From positions 1 through 64,000 of the forward strand of contig NZ_SCOH01000020.1 of the NCBI RefSeq assembly GCF_005503445.1: a DNA stretch of 64,000 nt. The letters run 5' to 3'. Positions 53,924-63,411 of the stretch are shown here, in pieces (positions within the stretch are counted from its first letter, which is position 1; every line of letters starts with the position of its first letter). This stretch comes from Chitinivorax sp. B (GTDB lineage Bacteria > Pseudomonadota > Gammaproteobacteria > Burkholderiales > SCOH01). The position numbers and the translations under genes are program-made. The notes below the pieces were generated by a model that was not told the origin of the DNA, ran no database searches, and saw nothing but the letters and a program-made list of their open reading frames with translations.

Positions 53924-55309
53924 ATGATCAATAGCAATTCTAAAGTCCTGTTTCGGGCAGACCCGACAGGTGTCGAGTTGGTTCAGTGGTTGATTGACCC
54001 AATCGTTGCCATCTTGATTTGGTATGTCTCGGTTCGTGTCGTGGGTGGGCACTTCCGTGAAGATGATTTTGTATTGTGTGTGTTGCTGTTTTTACTGACG
54101 TTCCCTGGGCAGCGCTATGAGCGCATCGATGGGGGAACAATCATTGATGCTGTGGCGCATTGGGCGATGGTGGCGGGCTTGTTGGTTCTGCTTGGCTACG
54201 CTACTGAGTATATCTATCGCTTCTATCCCAAAGGTATCATGATCTGGCTGGCAGCCACACCTGTGGCTCAATTGCTGGTTCATGGTGTTATGAACGGTTT
54301 ATTTGCATCTTTTTTCCGGCGTAATTCCGAACAGGAAAAGGTTGTGGTGATCGGCCTGAATGAAACCGGACGCCGGCTGGTTGAATCATTGAAGCAATCC
54401 GATCAGCATGGTATGTCATTGACGGGAATTTTTGACGATCGAGGCCTGGAGAGATTGGGTAATGAGCTGCCATGCAAACATTTGGGCAGTTTAGGGCACG
54501 TTGCCGAATACGTGAAAAGCCAAAAGGTATCACGTATCTATATTGCGCTGCCCATGGCATCCCAGCCGCGTATTCTCAAATTACTTGATGACCTTCGGGA
54601 TACAACTGCCTCAATATACTTCGTGCCGGATCTGTTTACTTTTGATTTGATTCAGGCTCGTTTGGATAGGGTAGGTGAATTGCCTGTGGTGGCGGTATGC
54701 GAAACACCTTTTTATGGTATGAACATGATTTTGAAGCGTATTTCAGACGTTGTGTTCTCTATCCTGATCCTTATTCTGATATCACCGATTATGGCCATGG
54801 TAGCCCTGGCTGTTAAGTTTGACTCCAAGGGGCCGGTCTTGTTCAAACAGCGCCGCTACGGGTTGGATGGAAAAGAAATCCTCGTTTACAAGTTTCGCTC
54901 AATGACCGTTTGTGAGGACGGGGCTGCTGTCGTACAGGCACAGAAAAATGATATGCGTGTGACGCGAGTTGGGGCATTCATCCGGAAAACCTCGCTTGAT
55001 GAGTTGCCTCAATTCATCAATGTGCTGGAAGGGAAGATGAGTATTGTTGGTCCGCGTCCACACGCGATTGCCCATAACGAGCAGTATCGGAAGTTGATCA
55101 AGGGTTACATGGTACGACATAAGGTCAAGCCTGGCATTACGGGGTGGGCGCAGGTAAATGGCTATCGTGGTGAGACCGAAACGCTGGACAAGATGGAAAA
55201 ACGAATTGAGTACGATCTGGACTACTTGCGTAATTGGAGCTTGCGGTTGGACGTCTCGATTATTCTGCGCACGGCATTGCTGGTAGTGCGCGATCGCAAC
55301 GCATTTTGA
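53924..55309 (+). CDS. Undecaprenyl-phosphate sugar phosphotransferase (initiating enzyme)
   Basis: A 461-residue membrane enzyme that puts the first sugar phosphate on undecaprenyl phosphate. Four or five membrane helices precede a CoA-binding-like domain (VVVIGLNETGRRLVESL), a further membrane helix (ISDVVFSILILILISPIMAMVAL), and the conserved C-terminal catalytic domain: KFDSKGPVLFKQRRYG, YKFRSM, TRVGAFIRKTSLDELPQ, VGPRPHA and KPGITGWAQVNGYRGET. This is the EpsB/WcaJ/WbaP type. The locus therefore starts repeat units itself. The sugar is likely glucose or galactose but not provable. Confidence 0.95.
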   Translation: MINSNSKVLFRADPTGVELVQWLIDPIVAILIWYVSVRVVGGHFREDDFVLCVLLFLLTFPGQRYERIDGGTIIDAVAHWAMVAGLLVLLGYATEYIYRFYPKGIMIWLAATPVAQLLVHGVMNGLFASFFRRNSEQEKVVVIGLNETGRRLVESLKQSDQHGMSLTGIFDDRGLERLGNELPCKHLGSLGHVAEYVKSQKVSRIYIALPMASQPRILKLLDDLRDTTASIYFVPDLFTFDLIQARLDRVGELPVVAVCETPFYGMNMILKRISDVVFSILILILISPIMAMVALAVKFDSKGPVLFKQRRYGLDGKEILVYKFRSMTVCEDGAAVVQAQKNDMRVTRVGAFIRKTSLDELPQFINVLEGKMSIVGPRPHAIAHNEQYRKLIKGYMVRHKVKPGITGWAQVNGYRGETETLDKMEKRIEYDLDYLRNWSLRLDVSIILRTALLVVRDRNAF

Positions 55310-55319
55310 CCAAATTCAC

Positions 55320-56018
55320 ATGAATCAAACAACACCGTTGATTTGGGGGTGGCCGCGTCCGATTGTGGCGCGCTGCCTACCAATTGCCATTTACTTTTTG
55401 TTTCTGGCTATTTCACCTCAATTGACAAAGTGGTTACAACTGACCGCCTATCAGGCAAACTGGCTCTATGGTGCCAAGGTTGGTAGTGTGTTGCTTGCCT
55501 TGATCTGGTTTGCCAAAGACTATGGCGAACTGCGTACTGACTGGCTGCCTACCCTACAGCAATGGGTGTTGTCCATCGTTGTGGGTGTTGCGGTGTTCGT
55601 CATGTGGATTCACCTTGATCATGGCTGGATGCTGATGGGAGAGCCAGCGGGTTATCGTCCAGCTGATACCGCTGGGAATCTGGATTGGTGGTTGATTGTA
55701 ACGCGCTGGGTTGGTGCAGCGTTGATCGTTCCCGTGATGGAAGAGTTGTTCTGGCGTTCTTTCTTGATGCGTTGGCTATCTCAAGAGACTTTTCTGAGTT
55801 CATCGCCAAGTGATCCGGATGCCAAAGCATTTCTGATTACCGCTGTGTTGTTTGGTATGGAGCATCAGCAGTGGTTAGCAGGTATTCTGGCTGGTGTTGC
55901 GTATGGTTGGTTGTACCGTAAGACTGGCCGACTGTTGGTGCCGATCGTTGCACATGCAGTAACGAACGGCGTGTTGGGTATTTGGGTAGTGGCCACAGGA
56001 CAGTGGCAGTTTTGGTAG
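55320..56018 (+). CDS. CAAX-type (CPBP) membrane protease of exosortase locus
   Basis: A 232-residue inner-membrane protein with about seven helices. The CPBP/ABI signature is complete: EELFWRSFLMRW (EExxxR), FGMEHQQW (FxxxH), and the final VAHAVTN. It belongs to the exosortase-linked CAAX protease-related family commonly found in eps loci. It probably cleaves a membrane substrate, perhaps a PEP-CTERM-related fragment or a signal remnant; the true substrate is unknown. It starts 10 bases after the phosphotransferase gene and is followed by epsL after four. Confidence 0.9.
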   Translation: MNQTTPLIWGWPRPIVARCLPIAIYFLFLAISPQLTKWLQLTAYQANWLYGAKVGSVLLALIWFAKDYGELRTDWLPTLQQWVLSIVVGVAVFVMWIHLDHGWMLMGEPAGYRPADTAGNLDWWLIVTRWVGAALIVPVMEELFWRSFLMRWLSQETFLSSSPSDPDAKAFLITAVLFGMEHQQWLAGILAGVAYGWLYRKTGRLLVPIVAHAVTNGVLGIWVVATGQWQFW

Positions 56019-56022
56019 CGAG

Positions 56023-57219
56023 ATGAAGAAGATTCAGTGTGTTTTGATATGTGGTGCGTTCAGTGCGGTGTCGTCTGGATTGATTGCAGCTCCAGATGAA
56101 GGGGATCGATTTCTGGCCTATGGACAAATTGGTCTGACCCATGATTCGAATGTATTGCGAAGCGCGACTGATGTTCGGGCTGATCGTATCAGGGTGCTGG
56201 CCGGCGGTATCAAGGCCTGGATGCCTTTCAGTTTGCAGCGGATAGATGCACAACTTGATGCTCAGGATGTTGATTATCAGGACTTGAGTAGTTTCAATTA
56301 TCGGAGCCATCGTGCAGAGGTGGGTTGGGACTGGCGACTGACATCGAATGCGGGTGGGCGGCTTGCTTGGTCAAATAATCGACGCCCAGTGGAACTGAAA
56401 TACCTGACTGAAGCACAGCGAGATGTTACTAATGTGAATCGTGTCAGTGGCAATGGTTTCTATCGATTCATGCCGGAATGGCAGATTGAAGCTGGAGCTG
56501 ATCGCAGTCGAACTGATCATACGCTGGATAGCCGACGGTTTCTGGACTATGAGGTAGATTCCTATTCCACCGGCTTCCGTTACCTACCTGCAACTGGTAG
56601 TAGTGTCGCATTGACTTGGCGCCACTTGAGGGCGACTTACCCGAATCAGCAGGCTTGGCTGCCGCCTGGCGGTATTATCCTCGGCATTGATAACGGATAT
56701 CGTCAGAATGAACTGAATCTGTCTACCGAATGGCAAATAACCGCATTAACCAGCTTGCATGGCAATGTTGGCCATGTTAGTCGTAGTCATCAGCAAGTTT
56801 CTGCACGAGACTATTCGGGTTATGTCGGACGTTTGGGTGTCAAGTATCAGCTAACTGGCAAGGTGGGCTTGCAAAGCAGTATGTGGCGTGAAATTGGTGG
56901 TGATGAGCAATCAGCAATTTCCAGTTACGCTATTCGAAAGGGCATACGTTTTGAGCCCAGCTGGAGTATTTCACCAAAACTGCAAGCAAGACTGAGTTGG
57001 CAGTATGAGCGACTTAGTTATGTTGGCGGTGCCGGTGATCTGTTGGGCATTGAACCGCGCATCGATAAAGAAAACCAGCTGTCGATTGGTGTTGACTATG
57101 AGTGGATTCGCAATTCGACCCTCTCATTGTCATTTGGTCGAGAGCATCGTGATTCGACCGGAGTCAATGGTAGTTACGATGCGAGAACTGCAGGACTGTC
57201 AGTCAAGGCAAGTTATTGA
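56023..57219 (+). CDS. epsL: EpsL-family outer-membrane beta-barrel
   Basis: A 398-residue outer-membrane protein of the exopolysaccharide operon EpsL family. A signal peptide (MKKIQCVLICGAFSAVSSGLIA) is followed by about 16-18 amphipathic strands, with regular aromatic ends (AYGQIGLTHDSNV, RAEVGWDWRLTSNAGGRLAW, DVYS-type turns). The chain ends in a strand terminating with Tyr (GLSVKASY), typical of outer-membrane barrels. It may serve as a second polymer pore or a surface anchor. It is the last gene of the locus; a bidirectional terminator follows. Confidence 0.9.
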   Translation: MKKIQCVLICGAFSAVSSGLIAAPDEGDRFLAYGQIGLTHDSNVLRSATDVRADRIRVLAGGIKAWMPFSLQRIDAQLDAQDVDYQDLSSFNYRSHRAEVGWDWRLTSNAGGRLAWSNNRRPVELKYLTEAQRDVTNVNRVSGNGFYRFMPEWQIEAGADRSRTDHTLDSRRFLDYEVDSYSTGFRYLPATGSSVALTWRHLRATYPNQQAWLPPGGIILGIDNGYRQNELNLSTEWQITALTSLHGNVGHVSRSHQQVSARDYSGYVGRLGVKYQLTGKVGLQSSMWREIGGDEQSAISSYAIRKGIRFEPSWSISPKLQARLSWQYERLSYVGGAGDLLGIEPRIDKENQLSIGVDYEWIRNSTLSLSFGREHRDSTGVNGSYDARTAGLSVKASY

Positions 57220-57243
57220 ATTGACACATGTTGTTGTCGTGTT

Positions 57244-57271
57244 AAAAGGCCGCCAACAAAGCGGCCTTTTT
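57244..57271. terminator. Bidirectional terminator between epsL and glnD
   Basis: A perfect 10-bp stem AAAAGGCCGC (57244-57253) with GCGGCCTTTT (57261-57270). T-runs occur after the stem on both strands, so it ends the eps message and the leftward glnD message. Confidence 0.85.
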
Positions 57272-57295
57272 ATTGAATGTATTTCAATACTGATA

Positions 57296-59875
57296 TTATC
57301 CGGCTAGTGCCTGCAGTAGATCTGCTTCCAGTTGTACCATGGTTTTGCTATCACACAATCCTGGCCCGGTGATCAGAAATGTATCTTCAGCTCGTTCGCC
57401 TAGTGTGGAAATTTTAGCGGAGTGAATGCTGATTTGCCATGCTGTCAATACGGTTGTGATTCGAGAAAGCAATCCTGGGCGGTCCCCTGCAATGACTGAC
57501 ATCACATAGTAATTTTGTTTGTCATCACTGCGAATGCTGATCTGTGGTTGAAGGGGGAAGTGCCGCAACTGTCTACTGATCCGGCCTGCAAGGGGTGGCT
57601 CAAGTGGTGCTTGATGTCGTAGTCGATTGGTCAGTTCGTATTCGATCAAGGCGATCAGATCCCGGTAGTGATCCGTACTGTTTTCAGGCATGAATACGTA
57701 AAAACTGTCCAGCGCATAGCCGTGACGGGTGGTGTAGATTTTCGCTTCGCCAATACTAAACCGTGCCCGCTCAAAATAATGGCAAAGGCGGGCGAACAAC
57801 TGTGGTTGATCTGGCACATAGACCAGAATTTGCAGGCCATCTCCATCATCAGATAACTTGGCTTTGACGACGGGCTCAATGTCCTGTACACGCCAATAAA
57901 GTGCTCTGGTGTGCCAAGCAATTTCACGCGCATCGTGGCGCATGAAATAGACAGTGTCCAGCTCTTTCCATAAGGCCTTGTGGACGTCTGTGGTAAGACC
58001 ATAGTATCGCAGCAAGGCTTGGGCTTCTGCTTGGCGCGCCTCGATATATGTTCCAAGATTAAAATTGCCAGTGGAAAGGTGACGTGATGTTGCGTGGAAT
58101 AAATCTTCCAGTAATTTGGCTTTCCAGTTGTTCCAGACTTTGGGGCTGGTGCCGCGAATGTCCGCAACTGTCAGTAAATAGAGTGCTGTGAGCCGTCTTT
58201 GTGTGCCAACCTGATTTGCAAAGTGATCAATTACCTCTGGATCATATACATCTTGTTTTTGTGCGACAGAAGACATGTTGAGGTGCTGTCCAACCAGCCA
58301 TGCAACCAAGTTACCATCGGCGTCGGAAAGACTATGCTGCAGGCAGAAATCCTTCGCATCCAGCATGCCAAGGCTCGAATGATCTCCACCGCGGCCTTTG
58401 GCAATGTCATGAAACAGTCCGGCCAGATAAAGGATCTCAGGTTTATCAAAATCGGCGATGAGTTTGGAGCACAGAGGGTATTCATGTGCGAAATCGGCAA
58501 TGGCAAAGCGTCGCAGATTCCGCACTACCATCAAAATATGTTCGTCTACAGTGTATACGTGAAACAAGTCATGCTGCATCAAGCCGACTATTCTGCCAAA
58601 TGCCGGAATGTAACGCCCCAGAATGCCATAGAGGTTCATTCTGCGTAGCACGCGGGTCTGCCCGCGAGGTGCACGCATGATCTCCATGAAGAGTTGCTGA
58701 TTTCGAGGATTGGCGCGAAATTCCGCATTGATCTTGCCGCGCGCATTCCATAGGGCTCGCAGTGTTTTAGCGCCCAATCCACTAAGGGATGTGTGTTGCT
58801 GCATGAGCAGGAACGCTTCTAGAATCGCAGAGGGTTGCTTCTCAAACAGCTTCAGATCTCTGACCAGTAGTAAATTGTTGCGGGCGAAAAAACGTTCATT
58901 CAGTACTTCGACTGGGGCCAGTACCGAAACAATGCGGCCTTTCAAGTTCTGCACCAAGATATCATTCAGTTGCAAAACTGTTCGAGCTGCCCGGTAGTAG
59001 GTTTGCATCAATCGTTCACTGGCTCGCTGAGTGGTACTGTCAGTAAATCCCCCTGCTCTGGCGACTTGGTTTTGCAAATCGAACAATAGTCGATCTTCAC
59101 GACGCTTGGCTAGGTAGTGCAATCCAACTCGAAGATTTTTCAATACCTTCTCTGCGCGGAGAATCTGCCGGGCTTCCGTGGCTGAGAGTACACCTTGTTG
59201 TACCAAGTCTGCCCAAGTTCGGCCGGTGTTGGCACCAGTTGCAATCCAGATGATGGTTTGAAGGTCGCGCAGGCCGCCAGGGCTTTCCTTGATATTGGGT
59301 TCAAGGTTGTAAGCAACGCCATGGAAACGCATGTGGCGTTGTTGTTGCTCCAGTAATTTCGCTTCATAAAAGCGCAGTGGGACAAGCTGTGCATGAAGTG
59401 CATCACGCAATTGCTTAAATCGTTCTTGTTTACAGACTAGCGGTCGGGCTTCCAGTAAGGTCGTTTGGATGGTTAGATCGTTGGCAGCTTCATTCACGCA
59501 TTCGCTCAATGTTCGAACGCTGTGACCAATATCCAGACCAATATCCCAAAACAACCCAACTAAGTACTCAACTTTGCGCGTTAGTGGCTCATCGACTTGG
59601 TCGGGCAGTAAAATCAGGAGGTCGATATCAGAGAAGGGGTAAATCTCTTCACGGCCATAACCACCTACTGCAATCAGCCCAACATCGCCTGGAAAGTCTA
59701 GTGTGTGCCATACGTTGCACAGCAGCGCATCGATAGCCAGGCTGTGTGCTTTGAGCAGCCATTCCACATCGTGGTTATGCAGGTATTGATCACGTATGGA
59801 TGCGCGTACTTGTTGCAGCTGCGAGCGCCAGCTGTTGATGTCAGTCAGATTATCAGTGGTAGGCTGATGGCCCAT
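57296..59875 (-). CDS. glnD: [Protein-PII] uridylyltransferase/uridylyl-removing enzyme GlnD
   Basis: An 859-residue nitrogen sensor that adds UMP to PII proteins when glutamine is low and removes it when glutamine is high. The nucleotidyltransferase domain has GGYGREEIYPFSDIDLLILL (about 71-90, metal Asp pair). A helical domain is followed by the HD hydrolase domain with LAGLFHDIAKGRGGDHS (about 465-482), and by two ACT domains in the last 160 residues (LQILVYVPDQPQLFARL and YYVMSVIAGDRPGLLSRI) which bind glutamine. Length is typical. It lies 15 bases after map and is cotranscribed with it. Confidence 0.97.
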   Translation of the reverse strand: MGHQPTTDNLTDINSWRSQLQQVRASIRDQYLHNHDVEWLLKAHSLAIDALLCNVWHTLDFPGDVGLIAVGGYGREEIYPFSDIDLLILLPDQVDEPLTRKVEYLVGLFWDIGLDIGHSVRTLSECVNEAANDLTIQTTLLEARPLVCKQERFKQLRDALHAQLVPLRFYEAKLLEQQQRHMRFHGVAYNLEPNIKESPGGLRDLQTIIWIATGANTGRTWADLVQQGVLSATEARQILRAEKVLKNLRVGLHYLAKRREDRLLFDLQNQVARAGGFTDSTTQRASERLMQTYYRAARTVLQLNDILVQNLKGRIVSVLAPVEVLNERFFARNNLLLVRDLKLFEKQPSAILEAFLLMQQHTSLSGLGAKTLRALWNARGKINAEFRANPRNQQLFMEIMRAPRGQTRVLRRMNLYGILGRYIPAFGRIVGLMQHDLFHVYTVDEHILMVVRNLRRFAIADFAHEYPLCSKLIADFDKPEILYLAGLFHDIAKGRGGDHSSLGMLDAKDFCLQHSLSDADGNLVAWLVGQHLNMSSVAQKQDVYDPEVIDHFANQVGTQRRLTALYLLTVADIRGTSPKVWNNWKAKLLEDLFHATSRHLSTGNFNLGTYIEARQAEAQALLRYYGLTTDVHKALWKELDTVYFMRHDAREIAWHTRALYWRVQDIEPVVKAKLSDDGDGLQILVYVPDQPQLFARLCHYFERARFSIGEAKIYTTRHGYALDSFYVFMPENSTDHYRDLIALIEYELTNRLRHQAPLEPPLAGRISRQLRHFPLQPQISIRSDDKQNYYVMSVIAGDRPGLLSRITTVLTAWQISIHSAKISTLGERAEDTFLITGPGLCDSKTMVQLEADLLQALAG

Positions 59876-59890
59876 GTGCAGACCCCTGAT

Positions 59891-60682
59891 TTAGAGTGGC
59901 TTCGGGGGGGAGCCGGCGGATAGTGTCAGCACTTCGTAACCAGTATCAGACACCAATATCGTATGTTCCCATTGTGCAGATAGACTGTGGTCCTTGGTTA
60001 CGACCGTCCAGCCATCCCCCATCATTCGGATAGCGGCTTTACCTGCATTGATCATCGGTTCAATGGTGAAGATCATGCCTGGCTGAAGTTTTACGCCGGT
60101 ATTAGGGCGGCCGTAATGAACAACTTGCGGATCTTCATGAAATTGCTTGCCAATGCCATGCCCGCAAAACTCACGGACAATGCTGTAACCTTGACCTTCG
60201 GCAAATTTCTGAATGGCATGGCCGATATCACCCAACGTTTTACCTGGCGCAACTTGTTCAATGCCCAGCCACATGGCTTCATAGGTCACTTTATTTAGCC
60301 GCTTGGCCTGGATTGAAACTTCACCCAGTTCAAACATCCGACTCGTGTCACCGTGATAACCATCCTTGATGACAGTGATATCCAGATTGACTACATCACC
60401 ATTTTTCAATACACGATCACCTGGAATACCATGGCATACTTGGTGATTGATGGATGTACAGATCGATTTGGGATAGGGTGTGTGCCCTGGTGGTGTGTAA
60501 TTGAGCGGGGCTGGAATTGTGCCTTGAACATTAACCATATAATCATGGCATAGGCGATCCAGCTCGCCCGTGGTGACCCCCACCTTGACGAATGGTGTGA
60601 TGTAGTCGAGCACTTCGCTCGCCAGTCTGCCGGCAATTCGCATTTTTGCAATGTCGTCGGCGTTTTTGATAATGATGGACAT
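59891..60682 (-). CDS. map: Methionine aminopeptidase, type I
   Basis: A 263-residue cytoplasmic metalloenzyme that removes the initiator methionine. The five metal ligands are visible: Asp in VNLDITV, Asp in YHGDTSR, His in CGHGIGKQFHEDP, Glu in FTIEPMIN and Glu in SAQWEHTI. The ATG at 60682 gives the normal start MSIIIKNADDIAKMR; an in-frame upstream ATG would add 31 residues. It is divergent from rpsB, and the promoters of both must lie in the 250 bases between. It is a classical neighbour of rpsB-tsf in proteobacteria. Confidence 0.97.
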   Translation of the reverse strand: MSIIIKNADDIAKMRIAGRLASEVLDYITPFVKVGVTTGELDRLCHDYMVNVQGTIPAPLNYTPPGHTPYPKSICTSINHQVCHGIPGDRVLKNGDVVNLDITVIKDGYHGDTSRMFELGEVSIQAKRLNKVTYEAMWLGIEQVAPGKTLGDIGHAIQKFAEGQGYSIVREFCGHGIGKQFHEDPQVVHYGRPNTGVKLQPGMIFTIEPMINAGKAAIRMMGDGWTVVTKDHSLSAQWEHTILVSDTGYEVLTLSAGSPPKPL

Positions 60683-60783
60683 AATGCTATTAAGGCCTTG
60701 AGTGTAATCTATAAGGATAAAAGATAAGGAGCGCCCAAGCAATCGAACTGACGGGCTTTCAGCAGGTATGCCCAATGCTGGGC

Positions 60784-60813
60784 TTGAGCGATATGTTATC
60801 GGGATGCTACAAT
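60784..60813 (+). promoter_or_regulatory. rpsB promoter
   Basis: TTGAGC (60784-60789) and TACAAT (60808-60813) are 18 bases apart. Initiation around 60820 would give a leader of about 115 bases, matching the structured region before rpsB. Confidence 0.65.
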
Positions 60814-60852
60814 CTTCAATTAGCTTTTTGCAGGATAGCTAAAATCACACAT

Positions 60853-60929
60853 CTACCGAACTTAAGGGTGTGCGCCAATGGTTGGTGCAAGCTTCAAGGT
60901 AGGTGGCGGTCTAACCCTTAATATTGGAG
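60853..60929 (+). promoter_or_regulatory. Candidate S2 autoregulatory leader (pseudoknot) of rpsB-tsf
   Basis: CTACC (60853-60857) can pair with GGTAG (60898-60902). Inside that loop, TGCGCCAA/TTGGTGCA (60871-60878 and 60882-60889) forms a hairpin with one G-T pair. TTAAGGGT (60862-60869), also inside the loop, is fully complementary to ACCCTTAA (60914-60921), outside the loop and just before the TTGGAG ribosome-binding site (60924-60929). Both pairings together make a pseudoknot that would bury the start region. Ribosomal protein S2 is known to repress rpsB-tsf through such a leader in gammaproteobacteria; its use here is inferred. Confidence 0.5.
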
Positions 60930-60935
60930 TCATTC

Positions 60936-61685
60936 ATGTCCGTTAGCATGCGTCAAATGCTGGAGGCCGGTGTTCACTTCGGCCACCAAACCCGTTACTG
61001 GAATCCGAAAATGGCGCCGTTCATTTTTGGTCATCGTAACAAGATTCACATTATCAACCTGGAAAAAACCCTGCCGATGTATGAGCAGGCAATGAGCTTC
61101 ATCCGCAAGCTGACTGCCAATAAGGGTAATGTTCTGTTTGTTGGTACCAAGCGCCAGGCGCGTGAAATTGTAAAAGAAGAAGCGTCTCGTGCAAATGCGC
61201 CTTATGTTGACCAGCGTTGGCTGGGCGGCATGTTGACCAACTTCAAGACGGTTAAGCAATCGGTTAAGCGCCTGCACGAAATGCAGGCAATGTTGGCTGA
61301 TCCTGCAACCAACGAAAAGTTTACCAAGAAAGAGTTGCTGGACATGCAGCGGGAAGCTGACAAGTTAGAGTGCAGCTTGGGCGGTATCAAGAACATGAAC
61401 GGGCTGCCGGACGCACTGTTCGTGATTGATGTTGGATATCAGAAAGGTGCCATTACCGAGGCGAAGAAATTGGGTATCCCGGTAATTGCTGTGGTTGATA
61501 CCAACAACAGCCCTGAAGGTGTTGATTATATTATTCCTGGTAACGATGACTCCAGCCGTGCGATTCGTCTGTATGCACGCGGTGTGGCTGATGCCATTCT
61601 GGAAGGCCGGAGCAATGTCGCCAAAGAAGTCGCGCCCAGCGATGAATTTGTAGAAGTGAAATCGGCCGAACAAGCTGCCGAATAA
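60936..61685 (+). CDS. rpsB: 30S ribosomal protein S2
   Basis: A 249-residue ribosomal protein that binds the head and body junction of the 30S subunit. The sequence [22 protein letters not shown] is diagnostic in its first half, with [14 protein letters not shown] and [14 protein letters not shown] following. The ATG at 60936 has TTGGAG six bases upstream; TTG 60924 would add four residues and overlap the ribosome-binding site. tsf follows after a terminator hairpin. Confidence 0.98.
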   Translation: MSVSMRQMLEAGVHFGHQTRYWNPKMAPFIFGHRNKIHIINLEKTLPMYEQAMSFIRKLTANKGNVLFVGTKRQAREIVKEEASRANAPYVDQRWLGGMLTNFKTVKQSVKRLHEMQAMLADPATNEKFTKKELLDMQREADKLECSLGGIKNMNGLPDALFVIDVGYQKGAITEAKKLGIPVIAVVDTNNSPEGVDYIIPGNDDSSRAIRLYARGVADAILEGRSNVAKEVAPSDEFVEVKSAEQAAE

Positions 61686-61686
61686 A

Positions 61687-61710
61687 AAAAGGGGCGGCAG
61701 CCCCTTTTTT
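61687..61710 (+). terminator. Terminator/attenuator between rpsB and tsf
   Basis: AAAAGGGGC (61687-61695) pairs with GCCCCTTTT (61700-61708) with a four-base loop, followed by more T. It is a strong hairpin inside the rpsB-tsf unit and would allow different levels of S2 and EF-Ts. Confidence 0.8.
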
Positions 61711-61775
61711 ATAGCATCCACTGGCCCGTTCCTGATTTTGCGAACGGGCGGTCAAAATCCTCAGGAGTGATCAAA

Positions 61776-62654
61776 ATGGCTGAAATTACTGCAAAAATGG
61801 TAGCCGAATTGCGTGAGGCAACCGGCCTCGGCATGATGGAGTGCAAGAAGGCTCTGGTTGAAGCTGAAGGCGACATCAAGAAGGCAGAAGAAATCCTGCG
61901 CATCAAGAGTGGTGCCAAGGCTGGTAAGGTTGCGGGACGTACTGCTGCAGAAGGTGCAATTGCACAATGTGTTAGCGCCGATGGCAAGATCGGTGCATTG
62001 GTTGAAGTTAACTGTGAAACCGATTTTGTTGCGAAGGATGAAGGTTTCGTTGCTTTGACCAAAGCTGTTGCCCAGGCTATTGCAGCTAACGATATTGCCG
62101 ATGTTGAGGCATTGGCAAGTGTGAAGTTGGCTTCGGGTGAAACCATCGAAGAAGCGCGTAAGGCGCTGATCTCGAAAATTGGTGAGAACATTACTGTACG
62201 TCGCTTTGTTCGTTTCCAGACTGCTGATTCGTTGGCGGTATACCTGCATGGTTCCAAAATTGGTGTCATGGTTGAGTTTGCTGGTGGCGACGAGCAACTG
62301 GGTAAAGATGTTGCTATGCATATCGCTGCTAGCAAGCCTGTCTGCGTATCGAAAGACGAGGTGCCGGCCGATTTGCTAGACAAAGAGCGTACTATCTACG
62401 CCGCACAAGCTGCTGAATCTGGCAAGCCCGCTGACATCATTGCAAAAATGGTAGAAGGCCGCATCACCAAATATTTGGCAGAAGTAACTTTGCTCGGTCA
62501 GCCGTTTGTTAAGAATCCCGATCAGACTGTTGAAAAACTGCTTGCAGAAAAGAAGGCTTCCGTCAAGCGCTTCCAAATGTTTGTCGTTGGCGAAGGCATT
62601 GAGAAGAAGGTAGTTGATTTCGCTGCTGAAGTTGCAGCTGCTGCTAAGGTATAA
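61776..62654 (+). CDS. tsf: Translation elongation factor Ts
   Basis: A 292-residue nucleotide exchange factor for EF-Tu. It has the N-terminal UBA-like domain with [16 protein letters not shown], the core [16 protein letters not shown], and a later [27 protein letters not shown] is the ribosome-binding site of the ATG at 61776, preferred over an in-frame ATG three codons earlier. pyrH begins three bases after the stop. Confidence 0.98.
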   Translation: MAEITAKMVAELREATGLGMMECKKALVEAEGDIKKAEEILRIKSGAKAGKVAGRTAAEGAIAQCVSADGKIGALVEVNCETDFVAKDEGFVALTKAVAQAIAANDIADVEALASVKLASGETIEEARKALISKIGENITVRRFVRFQTADSLAVYLHGSKIGVMVEFAGGDEQLGKDVAMHIAASKPVCVSKDEVPADLLDKERTIYAAQAAESGKPADIIAKMVEGRITKYLAEVTLLGQPFVKNPDQTVEKLLAEKKASVKRFQMFVVGEGIEKKVVDFAAEVAAAAKV

Positions 62655-62657
62655 AAC

Positions 62658-63377
62658 ATGGAAAAAACCCCTGTCTTTAAACGCATCCTGTTGAAACTGT
62701 CCGGTGAAGCCCTGATGGGTGATGACAGCTACGGCATCAATCGAGCAACGATTGAGCGCATCGTCTCGGAGGTCAAGGAAGTTGTTGATCTTGGTGTTCA
62801 GGTGGCGGTTGTGATCGGCGGGGGTAATATATTCCGTGGTGTCGCGCCTGGTGCGGCCGGAATGGATCGCGCCACGGCCGATTACATGGGTATGCTGGCC
62901 ACGGTTATGAATGCCCTGGCACTACAGGATGCATTTCGACATATTAATGTCGTCAGTCGTGTTCAGTCAGCACTGAATATTGAGCAAGTGGCCGAGCCCT
63001 ATATTCGCGGCAAGGCAATGCGGTATTTGGAAGAGGGCAAGGTGGTCATATTTGCTGCCGGCACCGGGAACCCCTTCTTTACGACGGATACTGCCGCTGC
63101 ATTGCGTGGTATGGAAATGAATGTAGATATCGTGTTGAAAGCCACTAAGGTCGATGGTGTCTATACCGATGATCCGAAAAAGAATCCCGATGCGGTTCGT
63201 TATCAGAAGATTACTTTTGATGAAGCGATTCACAAGAATTTGAAAGTCATGGATGCAACGGCACTTACACTGTGTCGTGACCAGAAGTTGTCGATTAACG
63301 TATTTAGCATCTTCAAGACTGGCGGTTTAAAGCGTGTTGTTCTTGGGGATGACGAAGGCACGTTGGTGCATTGTTGA
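62658..63377 (+). CDS. pyrH: UMP kinase
   Basis: A 239-residue bacterial hexameric UMP kinase of the amino-acid-kinase fold that makes UDP for nucleic acids. It has [45 protein letters not shown] and [16 protein letters not shown]. Length is typical. It sits between tsf and frr as in most proteobacteria and is probably cotranscribed with both. Confidence 0.98.
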   Translation: MEKTPVFKRILLKLSGEALMGDDSYGINRATIERIVSEVKEVVDLGVQVAVVIGGGNIFRGVAPGAAGMDRATADYMGMLATVMNALALQDAFRHINVVSRVQSALNIEQVAEPYIRGKAMRYLEEGKVVIFAAGTGNPFFTTDTAAALRGMEMNVDIVLKATKVDGVYTDDPKKNPDAVRYQKITFDEAIHKNLKVMDATALTLCRDQKLSINVFSIFKTGGLKRVVLGDDEGTLVHC

Positions 63378-63411
63378 TTCGTTTCACGGTAATTAGAACA
63401 AGGAGATAGGC

